A stretch of DNA of 64,000 nucleotides, from assembly GCF_001422245.1 (NCBI RefSeq), contig NZ_LMMM01000004.1:1-64000 (forward strand). Direction: 5' to 3'. This stretch comes from Rhizobium sp. Leaf262 (lineage in GTDB: Bacteria > Pseudomonadota > Alphaproteobacteria > Rhizobiales > Rhizobiaceae). Positions 36,512 to 46,658 of the stretch are shown piece by piece. How positions within the stretch are numbered: the first letter of the stretch is position 1; the number at the start of each line of letters is the position of its first letter. The notes beneath the pieces were generated by a model, which worked only from the letters and a program-made list of their open reading frames with translations, made no database searches and was not told the origin of the DNA. The position numbers were made by a program, and so were the translations under genes.

Positions 36512-38617
36512 TTAGCCTGCATGGAGGAAACGGATCGCCTCGTCACGGCGATGGAGGTAGAGCAGGGTGCGCAGATTGCGGCCTCGCTCGCTTGATAGTT
36601 CCGGGTCGCGTTCGATGATGTAGGCGGCGTCCTTGCGGGCGATTTCCAGGAGGTCGGCGTGGGCTTCGAGACTGGCGATGCGGAAGCCGGGCGTGCCGGA
36701 TTGGCGGGTGCCCAGAAGCTCGCCTTCGCCGCGCAGCTTCAAATCCTCTTCGGCAATCAGAAAGCCGTCTTCGCTGTCGCGCAAAATGGAAAGGCGTGCC
36801 TTGCCGTTTTCACTGAGCGGCCCCTTGTAGAGCAGAATGCAGGTGGAGGCCTCATCGCCACGCCCCACGCGACCGCGTAGCTGGTGGAGCTGGGCGAGGC
36901 CGAAGTTTTCGGCATGTTCGATGACCATGATGGTCGCATCCGGCACGTCCACGCCCACTTCGACCACGGTCGTCGCCACCAGCAGGCGGGTTTCGCCGCT
37001 CTTGAAGGCGAGCATTGCTGCATCCTTCTCCGGCCCGCTCATGCGGCCATGGATGAGGCCTATGTCTGCGCCCAGTGACTTTGAGAGAACGGCGTGGCGC
37101 TCTTCGGCGGACATGAGATCGGATTCTTCCGACTCCTCCACCAGCGGGCATATCCAGTAGGCTTTCTTGCCCTCGGACAGCGCGCTTTTCAGCCGTGCCA
37201 CAATATCGCCAATGCGCTCGGTGGGAATGGTCACGGTCGTGATCGGTTTACGGCCAGCCGGTTTTTCGGTGAGCTTGGAAACATCCATATCTCCGAAGGC
37301 GGCGAGAACCAGCGTGCGGGGAATGGGCGTTGCCGTCATGACCAGCATATGCGGTGAGATGCCCTTGGCGGTCAGCCGCAGACGCTGGTGCACGCCGAAA
37401 CGGTGCTGCTCATCCACGACAGCCAGCACGAGGTTCTTGTAGCTGACGCTATCCTGAAACAGCGCATGGGTGCCGATGATGATCTGCGCCTCACCGGAGG
37501 CGATGCGCTCCTCGATCTCGCGGCGTTCCTTGCCCTTGGTGCGCCCTGTCAGCACCTCACAGGAGATGCCAGCGGCAGCGGCGAATTTCGAGATCGTCGC
37601 GAAATGCTGGCGGGCGAGGATTTCGGTGGGGGCCATCAGCACGGCCTGACCGCCAGCCTCGACGGCGGTGGCCATGGCCATCAATGCCACCAGCGTCTTG
37701 CCAGCGCCGACATCGCCCTGCAGCAAGCGCAACATGCGGTCTTCGCCCGCGATATCGGTCAGAATATCTTTCACCGCAGCACTTTGGCTCGCCGTCATCG
37801 AAAACGGCAGGTTTGCCAGAATCTTCGCGGCAAAATCGCCCTTGCCACGGATGGGCTGGCCGGTGACCTTGCGCAGCCTTTGCCGCACCAGCGCCAGCGA
37901 AAGCTGACCGGCCAGAAACTCGTCATAGGCCAGACGTCGCCGGGCAGGGGCTTGCGGGTCGATGTCGGTCTCGTCACGCGGATCGTGAAGCTCTCGGAAC
38001 GCATCTGCCACATGTGGAAAGCTCTGGCGGGCGGCCAGTGTTTCATCGATCCATTCGGGAAAGACCGGCATTTTGGTCAGCGCACCATCGATCGCGCGTC
38101 TCAGGACCTTGGGTGAAAGCCCAGCGGTCAGGGGATAGACCGGCTCGACCAGCGGCAGGTTTTCAGCCTCCGAGACCTTTACCATGAAATCTGGATGCAC
38201 CATGGAGGCGCGACCGTTGAACCAGTCCACCTTGCCGCTGACCATCACCTCTTCGTCCACCGGCAGGGCTTTGGACAGCCAGTCACCCTTGGCGCGGAAG
38301 AAGGTCAGCGCCAGCTCGCCGGTCTCATCATGCAGGAACACGCGGTAGGGTGCAGAACGATTGCCCGGCGGTGCGGGCTGGTGGCGGTCGACACGTCCCT
38401 GAATGGTGACAATGGCGCCCTGCGGCGCATGCGCGATGCCGGGGCGGTTGCGCCGGTCGATGATGTTGTAGGGCGCATGAAACAGAAGGTCGACGACGCG
38501 GCTTTCCTCGACGCTTTCCCGGCCCAGAAGCTTCGCCAGCAAATCGGCAAGCTTCGGCCCTACGCCGGTCAGCGTGGCAACGGTGGCAAACAGCGGATCA
38601 AGGAGGGCGGGGCGCAT
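36512..38617 (-). CDS. recG: ATP-dependent DNA helicase RecG
   Basis: RecG reverses stalled forks and processes branched DNA. The 701-residue protein has the N-terminal wedge domain (about 1-170) and SF2 helicase motifs: Walker A GDVGAGKT, DEQH box in AVVDEQHRFGV, TATPIPRT, and motif VI QLRGRVGRGDEAS. Start 38617 gives MRPALLDPLFA. It is divergent from sdhE across 170 bases. Confidence 0.96.
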   Translation of the reverse strand: MRPALLDPLFATVATLTGVGPKLADLLAKLLGRESVEESRVVDLLFHAPYNIIDRRNRPGIAHAPQGAIVTIQGRVDRHQPAPPGNRSAPYRVFLHDETGELALTFFRAKGDWLSKALPVDEEVMVSGKVDWFNGRASMVHPDFMVKVSEAENLPLVEPVYPLTAGLSPKVLRRAIDGALTKMPVFPEWIDETLAARQSFPHVADAFRELHDPRDETDIDPQAPARRRLAYDEFLAGQLSLALVRQRLRKVTGQPIRGKGDFAAKILANLPFSMTASQSAAVKDILTDIAGEDRMLRLLQGDVGAGKTLVALMAMATAVEAGGQAVLMAPTEILARQHFATISKFAAAAGISCEVLTGRTKGKERREIEERIASGEAQIIIGTHALFQDSVSYKNLVLAVVDEQHRFGVHQRLRLTAKGISPHMLVMTATPIPRTLVLAAFGDMDVSKLTEKPAGRKPITTVTIPTERIGDIVARLKSALSEGKKAYWICPLVEESEESDLMSAEERHAVLSKSLGADIGLIHGRMSGPEKDAAMLAFKSGETRLLVATTVVEVGVDVPDATIMVIEHAENFGLAQLHQLRGRVGRGDEASTCILLYKGPLSENGKARLSILRDSEDGFLIAEEDLKLRGEGELLGTRQSGTPGFRIASLEAHADLLEIARKDAAYIIERDPELSSERGRNLRTLLYLHRRDEAIRFLHAG

Positions 38618-38787
38618 GGCGAGCAAAATCGGGGAAGGGCGAACGCAATGCAAGACCGTTACAGCGATAAACTCGGTTTATCACCGGCAGTTTTTGGCTC
38701 GTGCTACAATATTTCGATAAAAACCGGTTCCCAATCGTTCCTGTCCTGTTCTATAGGAAAGGCCAAGTCAACAAACGGGTGAATGCG

Positions 38788-39105
38788 ATGACAGGACTGG
38801 TGCGCACGAGTGCCGACCTCGATCCGAGGCGCAGGCGGATTCTTTATCGGTGCTGGCATCGCGGTATCCGGGAAATGGATCTCGTTCTCGGCCAGTTTGC
38901 GGAAGAGAACATCGCGAACCTTTCCGATGAACAACTGGACGAGCTCGAAATCATCATGAACGAGGAGGATCAGGACCTCGTGCAGATGGTGACGGGCGCG
39001 CAGGCGATCCCGGAAAAATTCCAGACGCCCCTGTTTCAGACCATCATTTCCTACCGCCCGGATTTCGATCTGGTCACTGCCCAGAACGGACATAGCCCAA
39101 AATGA
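38788..39105 (+). CDS. sdhE: Succinate dehydrogenase assembly factor SdhE
   Basis: SdhE (DUF339) attaches FAD covalently to succinate dehydrogenase. The 105 residues are typical and the RGxxE motif is present in HRGIREMDLVLG. Start 38788 (MTGLVRTSADLDPRRRR) gives the family N-terminus; a longer upstream frame is unlikely. Its stop overlaps the mfd start by four bases, a link that looks accidental in function but tight in translation. Confidence 0.92.
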   Translation: MTGLVRTSADLDPRRRRILYRCWHRGIREMDLVLGQFAEENIANLSDEQLDELEIIMNEEDQDLVQMVTGAQAIPEKFQTPLFQTIISYRPDFDLVTAQNGHSPK

Positions 39106-42100
39106 TAGCCGGATTCGATGTCAGGCTGGTGGCATCGGCCGATACGCCGTTGACCATTGGCAACGTGCCCTCGGGCACGGAAGCCTTCTTGCTCGCGGAT
39201 TTGGCGCGGCAGGGCACGCCCGTGGCCTATGTGCTCTCCGATGGCCAGCGCGTGGCCGATCTGGAGCAGATGCTTGGCTTCATTGCGCCTGACATTCCCG
39301 TTCTGAGCCTACCCGCCTGGGATTGCCTGCCTTACGACCGCGTGTCACCCAGCGCGCATGTGTCCGCTCGCCGCCTGGCAACCCTGTCCGGCCTCATCCA
39401 CCATCAGAAAAAGCCGCACCCGGCCATCGTGCTCGTCACCGTCAACGCCATGCTGCAAAAGATGGCACCGCGCGATGTCATCGAAAGCCTCGCCTTCTCC
39501 GCTAAACCCGGCAACCAGATCCGCATGGACGATATTGCCGCCCGGCTGGAGCGTAACGGTTTCGACCGCGTGGCGACGGTGCGCGAAGTGGGTGAGTTCG
39601 CCGTCCGCGGCGGCATTCTCGATGTCTTCGTGCCCGGAACGGAAGAGCCGGTGCGGCTGGATTTCTTCGGCGATACGCTCGAGAGCATCCGCACCTTCGA
39701 TCCCGCCAGCCAGCGCACCATCGGTCAGGCCCGCTCGCTCGACCTGAACCCGATGAGCGAAGTGACACTGACGCCGGATACGATCAGCCGGTTCCGCAAG
39801 AATTACCTCTCGCTCTTCGGTGCCGCGACGCGGGATGACGCGCTTTATCAGGCGGTGTCCGAGGGACGTCGCTACGCGGGCATGGAACACTGGCTGCCGC
39901 TGTTTTACGAGCATCTGGAAACGGCCTTCGATTATCTCAAGGGCTTCCGCATCGTCACGGACCACACGGCGCGAGAAGCCGCCGTCGAACGCTCCAAGCT
40001 GGTGCATGATTATTTCGAGGCGCGGCAGCAATCCGGCCAGACGAAGGGCGCAACGCAGGGTGCGCCCTACAAGCCCGTGTCGCCCAGCCAGATTTACCTC
40101 GGCGGCAAGAGCTTTGCCGAGACGCTGGACGCCGTCAACGCCGTGCGGCTGACGCCATTCAACGAGCAGGATTCCAAGGATAAGCCGGTCGCCACGCTGG
40201 ATGCCCATGTCGGTCCGCGTTGGGCAAAGTCACAGACGGAAAGCGAGAGCGAAGAGCGCGTCAACGTGTTTACGCTCGCGGTCAAACACATTGCCGAGCG
40301 CCGCTCCAAGGGTTGGAAGGTGCTGATCACCGGCTGGTCGGAAGGCTCGCTCGACCGGCTGTTGCAGGTGCTGAACGAGCACGGGCTTGAAAACATCAAG
40401 ACCGTGACCTCGCTGAGAGAGGTCGAGAAACTCGGCAAGGGCGAGGCGGCGGCTGCGGTCTTAAGCCTCGAAGCGGGTTTCGAAACCGGCAATCTCGCTG
40501 TCATCGGTGAGCAGGATATTCTGGGCGACCGCATGGTTCGCCGCTCCAAGCGCCGCAAGCGCGGGGCCGATTTCATCTCGGAAGTCGCCGGTCTGGATGA
40601 GGGCTCGCTCGTCGTCCATGCCGAACACGGCATCGGTCGCTTCGTTGGCCTTCGCACCATCGAAGCGGCAGGTGCGCCGCGCGATTGCCTCGAGCTGCAT
40701 TATGCCGATGAGGCCAAGCTGTTCCTGCCGGTCGAAAACATCGATCTTCTCTCGCGTTACGGCTCGGATGCGGCGGAAGCCAATCTCGACAGACTGGGTG
40801 GCGGCGCATGGCAGATGCGCAAGGCCAAGCTCAAGAAGCGCCTGCTGGATATGGCGGGCGATCTCATCCGCATCGCCGCAGCGCGCATGGTGCGCCACGC
40901 CCCGACGCTTATTGCGCCAGATGGACTCTACGACGAATTCGCCGCCCGTTTCCCCTATGACGAAACGGAAGACCAGCTCAACGCCATCGAATCCGTTCGC
41001 GAAGATTTGGGTGCCGGTCGCCCGATGGATCGCCTGATCTGCGGCGATGTCGGCTTCGGCAAGACGGAAGTGGCGCTGCGCGCTGCCTTCCTTGCTGCCA
41101 TGAACGGTGTGCAGGTGGCCGTCGTCGTGCCGACAACACTGCTGGCGCGCCAGCATTTCCGCACCTTCTCCGAACGTTTCCGTGGCTTGCCGATCCGCGT
41201 TCAGCAGGCGTCGCGCCTCGTTGGCACGAAGGAACTGGCGCTGACGAAAAAGGAAGTGGCCGAAGGCAAGACGGATATCGTCGTCGGCACTCACGCGCTG
41301 CTCGGCGCTGGCATCAATTTCGCCAATCTCGGTCTTCTCATCATCGATGAGGAACAGCACTTCGGTGTGAAGCATAAGGAACGGCTCAAAGAGCTGAAGA
41401 GCGACGTGCATGTGCTGACGCTGTCGGCCACGCCCATTCCGCGCACCTTGCAGCTTGCCATGACGGGTGTACGCGAACTGTCGCTGATCACCACCGCACC
41501 GGTGGACCGTATGGCGGTGCGCACCTTCATCTCGCCGTTCGATGCGCTGGTCATCCGCGAAACGCTGATGCGTGAGCATTATCGCGGCGGCCAGAGCTTC
41601 TATGTCTGCCCGCGTCTGGCTGATCTCGCTGACATTCACGCCTTCCTGCAATCGGACGTGCCGGAACTGAAGGTCGCCGTGGCGCATGGCCAGATGGCAG
41701 CGGGTGAGCTGGAAGACATCATGAATGCCTTCTATGACGGCAAATATGATGTGCTGCTGTCCACCACCATCGTCGAATCCGGGCTTGATGTGCCAACCGC
41801 TAACACGCTGATCGTTCACCGGGCTGATATGTTCGGCCTTGCGCAGCTGTATCAGTTGCGTGGGCGTGTCGGACGCTCCAAGGTTCGCGCCTTTGCGCTG
41901 TTCACGCTGCCGGTCAACAAGGTGCTGACGACAATGGCGGAGCGCCGCCTGAAGGTTCTGCAATCGCTCGACACGCTGGGTGCTGGCTTCCAGCTCGCCA
42001 GCCACGATCTGGATATTCGCGGTGCGGGCAACCTGCTCGGCGAAGAACAGTCCGGCCACATCAAGGAAGTCGGTTTCGAGCTTTATCAGCAGATGCTGGA

Positions 42101-42599
42101 AGAGGCCGTGGCCGAGGTGAAGGGCGAGGACGATGTCATCGACAGCGGCTGGTCGCCGCAAATCTCGGTCGGCACATCGGTCATGATCCCGGAAAGCTAC
42201 GTGCCGGATCTGCATCTGCGCATGGGTCTGTATCGCCGCCTTGGCGAGTTGACCGATCTCGGCGAAATCGACGGTTTCGGCGCCGAGATGATCGACCGCT
42301 TCGGTCCGCTGCCGAAGGAAGTGCAGCACCTACTCAAGATCGTCTACGTCAAGTCGCTGTGCCGCACGGCCAATGTCGAAAAGCTGGATGCCGGTCCGAA
42401 GGGCGTCGTCGTGCAGTTCCGCAACAAGGAGTTCCCGAACCCGGCGGCACTTGTGGGCTATATCGGCAAGCAAGGCTCCATGGCCAAGATCAGGCCTGAC
42501 CATAGCGTGTTCCTGACCCGTGATCTGCCGACGCCGGAGAAGCGTCTGGCGGGTGCGGCGATGGTGATGACGCAGCTGGCGGAGCTTGCAAAGTCGTAA
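39102..42599 (+). CDS. mfd: Transcription-repair coupling factor Mfd
   Basis: Mfd removes RNA polymerase stalled at DNA damage and recruits UvrA. At 1165 residues it is full length. Domains in order: UvrB-like region (about 1-350), RNA-polymerase-interaction domain (about 490-560, AEHGIGRFVGLRTIE), helicase motifs with GDVGFGKTEVALRA (about 646) and DEEQHFGV (about 750), the QLRGRVGRSK motif VI, and the C-terminal autoinhibitory domain. It shares ATGA with sdhE. Confidence 0.97.
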   Translation: MIAGFDVRLVASADTPLTIGNVPSGTEAFLLADLARQGTPVAYVLSDGQRVADLEQMLGFIAPDIPVLSLPAWDCLPYDRVSPSAHVSARRLATLSGLIHHQKKPHPAIVLVTVNAMLQKMAPRDVIESLAFSAKPGNQIRMDDIAARLERNGFDRVATVREVGEFAVRGGILDVFVPGTEEPVRLDFFGDTLESIRTFDPASQRTIGQARSLDLNPMSEVTLTPDTISRFRKNYLSLFGAATRDDALYQAVSEGRRYAGMEHWLPLFYEHLETAFDYLKGFRIVTDHTAREAAVERSKLVHDYFEARQQSGQTKGATQGAPYKPVSPSQIYLGGKSFAETLDAVNAVRLTPFNEQDSKDKPVATLDAHVGPRWAKSQTESESEERVNVFTLAVKHIAERRSKGWKVLITGWSEGSLDRLLQVLNEHGLENIKTVTSLREVEKLGKGEAAAAVLSLEAGFETGNLAVIGEQDILGDRMVRRSKRRKRGADFISEVAGLDEGSLVVHAEHGIGRFVGLRTIEAAGAPRDCLELHYADEAKLFLPVENIDLLSRYGSDAAEANLDRLGGGAWQMRKAKLKKRLLDMAGDLIRIAAARMVRHAPTLIAPDGLYDEFAARFPYDETEDQLNAIESVREDLGAGRPMDRLICGDVGFGKTEVALRAAFLAAMNGVQVAVVVPTTLLARQHFRTFSERFRGLPIRVQQASRLVGTKELALTKKEVAEGKTDIVVGTHALLGAGINFANLGLLIIDEEQHFGVKHKERLKELKSDVHVLTLSATPIPRTLQLAMTGVRELSLITTAPVDRMAVRTFISPFDALVIRETLMREHYRGGQSFYVCPRLADLADIHAFLQSDVPELKVAVAHGQMAAGELEDIMNAFYDGKYDVLLSTTIVESGLDVPTANTLIVHRADMFGLAQLYQLRGRVGRSKVRAFALFTLPVNKVLTTMAERRLKVLQSLDTLGAGFQLASHDLDIRGAGNLLGEEQSGHIKEVGFELYQQMLEEAVAEVKGEDDVIDSGWSPQISVGTSVMIPESYVPDLHLRMGLYRRLGELTDLGEIDGFGAEMIDRFGPLPKEVQHLLKIVYVKSLCRTANVEKLDAGPKGVVVQFRNKEFPNPAALVGYIGKQGSMAKIRPDHSVFLTRDLPTPEKRLAGAAMVMTQLAELAKS

Positions 42600-42723
42600 T
42601 TTTGGAGACGTCCACCTTACCGAGATTTAATGAAACGGACATGTGCCGGTAGCCGTTAGAAGCATAGTCTCACCGTGTCGGCGGCATTGGTTTGCTGCCC
42701 TCACACACTTAAGGAGCAGGACT

Positions 42724-43044
42724 ATGTGGACGATGAATAGATTTGTCACCGCTGGTCTGGTCGCCTTGACAATTGCGGGTACCACAATTGCCACCACCAG
42801 CCAGGCAGAAGCACGCAATAATTTCGGACGCGGCGTCGTCGCCGGTCTAGCAGGGGGCGTTCTCGGCGGCGCGCTGATTGCTGGAGCATCTCACAATTAC
42901 TACGGATCGCCGGGTTATTATGGCTACGGCTACGGACCCGTTTACGGCCCGCCCGTTGTTTACGAGCCCGTCTATCATCGCTGCCATCTGGCATGGCGTC
43001 AGGATGGATACGGCGACATGTACCGCGTACGTGTGTGCAATTGA
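42724..43044 (+). CDS. Exported glycine/tyrosine-rich small protein
   Basis: The 106-residue protein has a signal peptide (about 1-30, ending SQAEA), a glycine-zipper segment GVVAGLAGGVLGGALIAGA, and a Tyr/Gly/Pro-rich region before a C-terminal pair of cysteines (RCHLAW and RVRVCN). It is probably a periplasmic or outer-membrane-associated protein of unknown role. ATG 42724 has AAGGAG eight bases upstream. Confidence 0.75.
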   Translation: MWTMNRFVTAGLVALTIAGTTIATTSQAEARNNFGRGVVAGLAGGVLGGALIAGASHNYYGSPGYYGYGYGPVYGPPVVYEPVYHRCHLAWRQDGYGDMYRVRVCN

Positions 43045-43066
43045 CGGTACGTTGAAGGCGGGCTGA

Positions 43067-44011
43067 TCAGTCCGTTTTCGCCTCATCACCTTCGGGTGTC
43101 ATCGCGACGGCAACATTCTGGTCTGCCGCCGCGACCGATGTTGGCAAGGCAACCTGCCTCTGCCGCTCGCGGATGAGCGTGATCAGCCCGGAGCCGATGA
43201 TGAGAGCGATGCCCACCAGCATCCAGCCATCCACGCCATCGCCAAAAATCAGATAGCCGAACAGAATGGCCCACAGCATCTGGCTATATTGCGTGGGTCC
43301 GATGACGGCGGCGGGTGCATATTTCGCCGCATACATGACCAGCACGTTGGCGAGAGCGCCGAGTAGGCCGTAGCCTGCGAGAAACATCCATTGTTCGGCA
43401 TTGGGCGGCGTGAAGGACGATGTCATCGCGATGCCGCAAATTACCAGCGTTCCCAGCAAGCCTGCGCCATAGAGCGAGATGTTCTTTTCCGATGGCCCCA
43501 TGGCGCGGAAGATGACGATGGAGATCGCGCCACACAGCCCCGCAACGATGGCTGCGAAATGGCCGGTCGAAAGCTCGCGGAAACCGGGTCGCAAAATTAC
43601 CAGAACACCGGCAAAGCCGATGATGACGGCGGACCAGCGCTTGATGCCGACCTGTTCCTTCAGGAACAGAACCGACATGATGGTCACGAAGGCGGGCAGC
43701 AGGAAGATGAGCGCGAAGGCTTCCGCCATCGACAGGTGAGTGAAGGCTGTGACCGAAGTGATGGCACCGAGGCCGGATGAGACGAAACGCAGCATCCACA
43801 GCGGACGGTTGGTGGTGCGGACGATATCGCGCCAATCGTCGTTGCGCTTGCGAATGAAGGGCAGGGCGCAGAGCCCGAAGAGTGCGCCGAAAAATGCGGA
43901 TTGGATGGGCGACAGTTGCCCTTCGATGAGCTTCACGCTCGCATCGCTCCAGGCGTAGGCCGCAAAGGCTGCGAATGCGAGCAGAATGCCCTTCAACATG
44001 CTATCGGACAC
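43067..44011 (-). CDS. EamA-family (DMT) transporter 1
   Basis: The 314-residue protein has ten transmembrane segments in two EamA repeats, with the FLLPAFVTIMSVLFLKEQVG and IGPTQYSQMLWAILFGYLIF regions at the repeat ends. DMT-family proteins export metabolites; the substrate is unknown. It begins with GTG at 44011, or ATG 43999. A second EamA gene lies at 48125. Confidence 0.88.
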   Translation of the reverse strand: MSDSMLKGILLAFAAFAAYAWSDASVKLIEGQLSPIQSAFFGALFGLCALPFIRKRNDDWRDIVRTTNRPLWMLRFVSSGLGAITSVTAFTHLSMAEAFALIFLLPAFVTIMSVLFLKEQVGIKRWSAVIIGFAGVLVILRPGFRELSTGHFAAIVAGLCGAISIVIFRAMGPSEKNISLYGAGLLGTLVICGIAMTSSFTPPNAEQWMFLAGYGLLGALANVLVMYAAKYAPAAVIGPTQYSQMLWAILFGYLIFGDGVDGWMLVGIALIIGSGLITLIRERQRQVALPTSVAAADQNVAVAMTPEGDEAKTD

Positions 44012-44066
44012 GGAAACACCTGAAAATATTAGGGGCCGGAAATCGACAGCGGGAAGGCGCTGACGA

Positions 44067-44738
44067 TCAGTTCATTGCCCTATGCTCTTCCAGCTTCATT
44101 CTGGCAATATCCCGCAGTGCATTAATCAGCACTTCCTTGCTCTGCGCACCGCTGACGGCGTATTTCTGGTCAAGAATGAAGAAGGGAACGCCGGAGACAC
44201 CCATCTGCTGGGCCGCGTCGATTTCGGCAATGACCGTATCCTTGTCCGCGTCGGATGCCAGCAGCTTCTCCACGACCTCGCGGTTCATACCGGCCTTCTC
44301 ACCGATATCGGCCAGAACCTTGTGGTCGCCAATGTTGAGGCCTTGCTCGAAATTGGCGCGGAAGAGTTCGGTCACGACCTTGTCCTGAAACTCGCGTCCC
44401 TCGGCATGCGCCCAGAGCGACAGGCGGTGGCCGTCCAGCGTGTTGGGTCCAACCTTGATGGCGTCGAATTTAAAGGCGATGCCGACTTCCTTGCCGAGCT
44501 GCGTCAGCATCTCATGCGCCTGCTCGACCTTTTCCTTGCCGCCCAGCTTCTTCTCCAGCTCCGCCTTCTGGTCCACGCCCTCTGGCGGGTAATCCGGGTT
44601 GAGGCGGTAGGGACGCCAGTTCACGTCGACGCTCACCTCGTCCAGCACCTCTGCCAGCGCCAGATCAAGCCGCGCCTTGCCGAGATAGCACCAAGGGCAG
44701 ACCATGTCCGAGACGACGTCGATAACAATGCGTTGCAT
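44067..44738 (-). CDS. DsbA-family oxidoreductase (FrnE-like)
   Basis: This 223-residue thioredoxin-fold protein has the active-site motif CPWC near residues 14-17 (VCPWCYLGKARL) and the cis-proline region GVSGVPFFILD. It lacks a signal peptide, so it is cytoplasmic, as is typical of FrnE-like or 2-hydroxychromene-2-carboxylate-isomerase-like DsbA relatives. The substrate is unknown. Confidence 0.9.
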   Translation of the reverse strand: MQRIVIDVVSDMVCPWCYLGKARLDLALAEVLDEVSVDVNWRPYRLNPDYPPEGVDQKAELEKKLGGKEKVEQAHEMLTQLGKEVGIAFKFDAIKVGPNTLDGHRLSLWAHAEGREFQDKVVTELFRANFEQGLNIGDHKVLADIGEKAGMNREVVEKLLASDADKDTVIAEIDAAQQMGVSGVPFFILDQKYAVSGAQSKEVLINALRDIARMKLEEHRAMN

Positions 44739-44831
44739 GGTGCTTTCCTCTTTAACAGCAATAAGTGCCCCATCTAGGGTCGTTGTCCAGCTTTCGCAAG
44801 CGGTTACCGAAAGACAACCACCTTCGCACGG

Positions 44832-46658
44832 CTACTGAGCACGTGCATCCCACCAACTGCTTTTCTGGTTGCCCAGTAGCGGTGTCGTCTCCGGGCGTTG
44901 GATGTATTTCCACCGTGCAACCCATTGCGCACCGATGTAATAAAGCGGAATGACATAGTGCCCAGCCGTCAGCAACCTGTCATAGGCGCGTACTGCCGCT
45001 TGAAAATCCTCCGTGGAGCGCGCCTGCAACAGCGCCTCCAGCATGCGGTCCACATCGGGGTCGGCGACGCCTGCATAGTTGAAGCTGCCATTGGCATCGC
45101 GCGAATCCGAGCCCCACCGATTGAGCTGTTCCGCGCCCGGCGATAGCGAAGAAGGTAGCGAGCGGATGATCATGTCGTAGTCGAAGCTGTTGGAGCGGGC
45201 CTGATATTGCCCGTCATCGACGGAGCGAATGGCCATATCGACGCCGATCAGTTTCAGCGAGCGTTGATAGGCAAGCGCAATCCGCTCCTGCGCCGGGTTC
45301 TGCGTCATGATCTCGAAGGTCAGCGGGCGACCGTTCTTGTCCGACATCTTGCCCTTCTTGATCGTGTAACCGGCTTCCTTCAGTCTGTCGACGGCAAGCT
45401 TCAGCACCTTGCGGTCTGCACCCGAACCATCGGTCACGGGCATGGCATAGGTGCCAGCCAGAAGCGCTGGCGGCAGCTTCTTGGCAGCATCCCCCAAAAG
45501 CGCCAATTCGCGTGCATCGGCGGCATTGCCGAAGGCACCCAGCGCGGAATTCTGCCAATAGCTTTGCGTGCGCTTGAAAGCGCCGCCCAGAATGTTGCGG
45601 TTCATCCATTCGAAATCGAGTGCATAGGAAAGGCCTTCACGCACTTTCTCATCGGCGAACATGCCGCGTCGCGTGTTGAAAACGAGGCCGAACATGCCCG
45701 ATGGCAGGCGGGATTCGAAAACATCCCGGGCGATTTCACCGCGATGGACGGCAGGGAAATTGTACGCCTGGCCCCAGTGAGATGAGTCGGCTGAACCATT
45801 GATGGCATCGCCTTCGGGGTAAATGTCGATGTCGCCCTTCTTGAACGCCTCGAACATGGTCGTGACCTGAAGGAAATAGAGAATGCTGATCTCGTCGTAG
45901 TTATCGAGACCGACCTTGGAGGGTATATCCTTGCCCCAATAATTCGGGTCACGTTCCCAGATGACGCGTTCTCCCGGCTTCAATGTTTTGATTCGGTATG
46001 GGCCGGAGCCGACGACAGGACCCAGGCCGCCTTGCTCGAAGGTAGCCTGATCGATCGCATGTTTCGGCAAAATCGGCGTCGAAGATGCCAGAATGAGCGG
46101 CGTTTCGCGATTCGCATTTTCGTTGAAGGTGAAGCGCACACCGTGCTCGCCGATTTGCTCCATTTTCGCGACGCCATTCAGGCGGCTGTTGAAAGGCGGG
46201 CGGCCTTTTTCCTTCAAAAGATTGAAGCTGAACATCACATCTTCCGGCGTGACCGGCTGGCCGTCCTGCCACTTGGCTTTGGGGTTGATGTTGAATTGGA
46301 TGTAGGTGCGGTCGTCGTCCCATTCGGCAGTCTCTGCCAGCAGGCCGTAGAGCGAAAACGGCTCGTCATTGGAACGCTGCATCAGGGGCTCATAGAGCAG
46401 ATTGCCGAATTCCGGGTCCCACACGCCACGTGCGGTGGTGCGCATGCCCTTTAGAACAAAGGGGTTGAGGCTGTCGAACGTGCCGACGACACCGTAGGAA
46501 ATACGGCCGCCTTTTTTGACGTCAGGGTTCACATAGGGGAAATTCTTGTAGTCTGCGGGTAGGCCAACAGTCCCATGCATCGAAATTCCATGGAGGGGTT
46601 CCGCCAACGCCAGACCGGAAAAAAGGAGGGCGGGGATGAACGCCAGAAGGCTTCGCAT
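44832..46658 (-). CDS. Orphan YejA-like oligopeptide-binding protein
   Basis: The 608-residue protein has a signal peptide (cleavage near ALAEP, residue 20) and the family-5 extracellular solute-binding fold with GVVGTFDSLNPFVLKG near residue 58 and GSGPYRIKTL near residue 220. It resembles YejA, the binding protein of the microcin-C/oligopeptide importer YejABEF. No permease or ATPase gene is adjacent, so it must use transport subunits encoded elsewhere. Start 46658 is chosen for the signal peptide and an AGGA ribosome binding site. Confidence 0.88.
   Translation of the reverse strand: MRSLLAFIPALLFSGLALAEPLHGISMHGTVGLPADYKNFPYVNPDVKKGGRISYGVVGTFDSLNPFVLKGMRTTARGVWDPEFGNLLYEPLMQRSNDEPFSLYGLLAETAEWDDDRTYIQFNINPKAKWQDGQPVTPEDVMFSFNLLKEKGRPPFNSRLNGVAKMEQIGEHGVRFTFNENANRETPLILASSTPILPKHAIDQATFEQGGLGPVVGSGPYRIKTLKPGERVIWERDPNYWGKDIPSKVGLDNYDEISILYFLQVTTMFEAFKKGDIDIYPEGDAINGSADSSHWGQAYNFPAVHRGEIARDVFESRLPSGMFGLVFNTRRGMFADEKVREGLSYALDFEWMNRNILGGAFKRTQSYWQNSALGAFGNAADARELALLGDAAKKLPPALLAGTYAMPVTDGSGADRKVLKLAVDRLKEAGYTIKKGKMSDKNGRPLTFEIMTQNPAQERIALAYQRSLKLIGVDMAIRSVDDGQYQARSNSFDYDMIIRSLPSSLSPGAEQLNRWGSDSRDANGSFNYAGVADPDVDRMLEALLQARSTEDFQAAVRAYDRLLTAGHYVIPLYYIGAQWVARWKYIQRPETTPLLGNQKSSWWDARAQ

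Noticed and set aside
37388..38116. 242-residue plus-strand frame inside recG
   Set aside because: It is antisense to recG with no ribosome binding site or domain.
40461..42329. 622-residue minus-strand frame inside mfd
   Set aside because: It is antisense to mfd, which has every expected motif; no independent features are visible.
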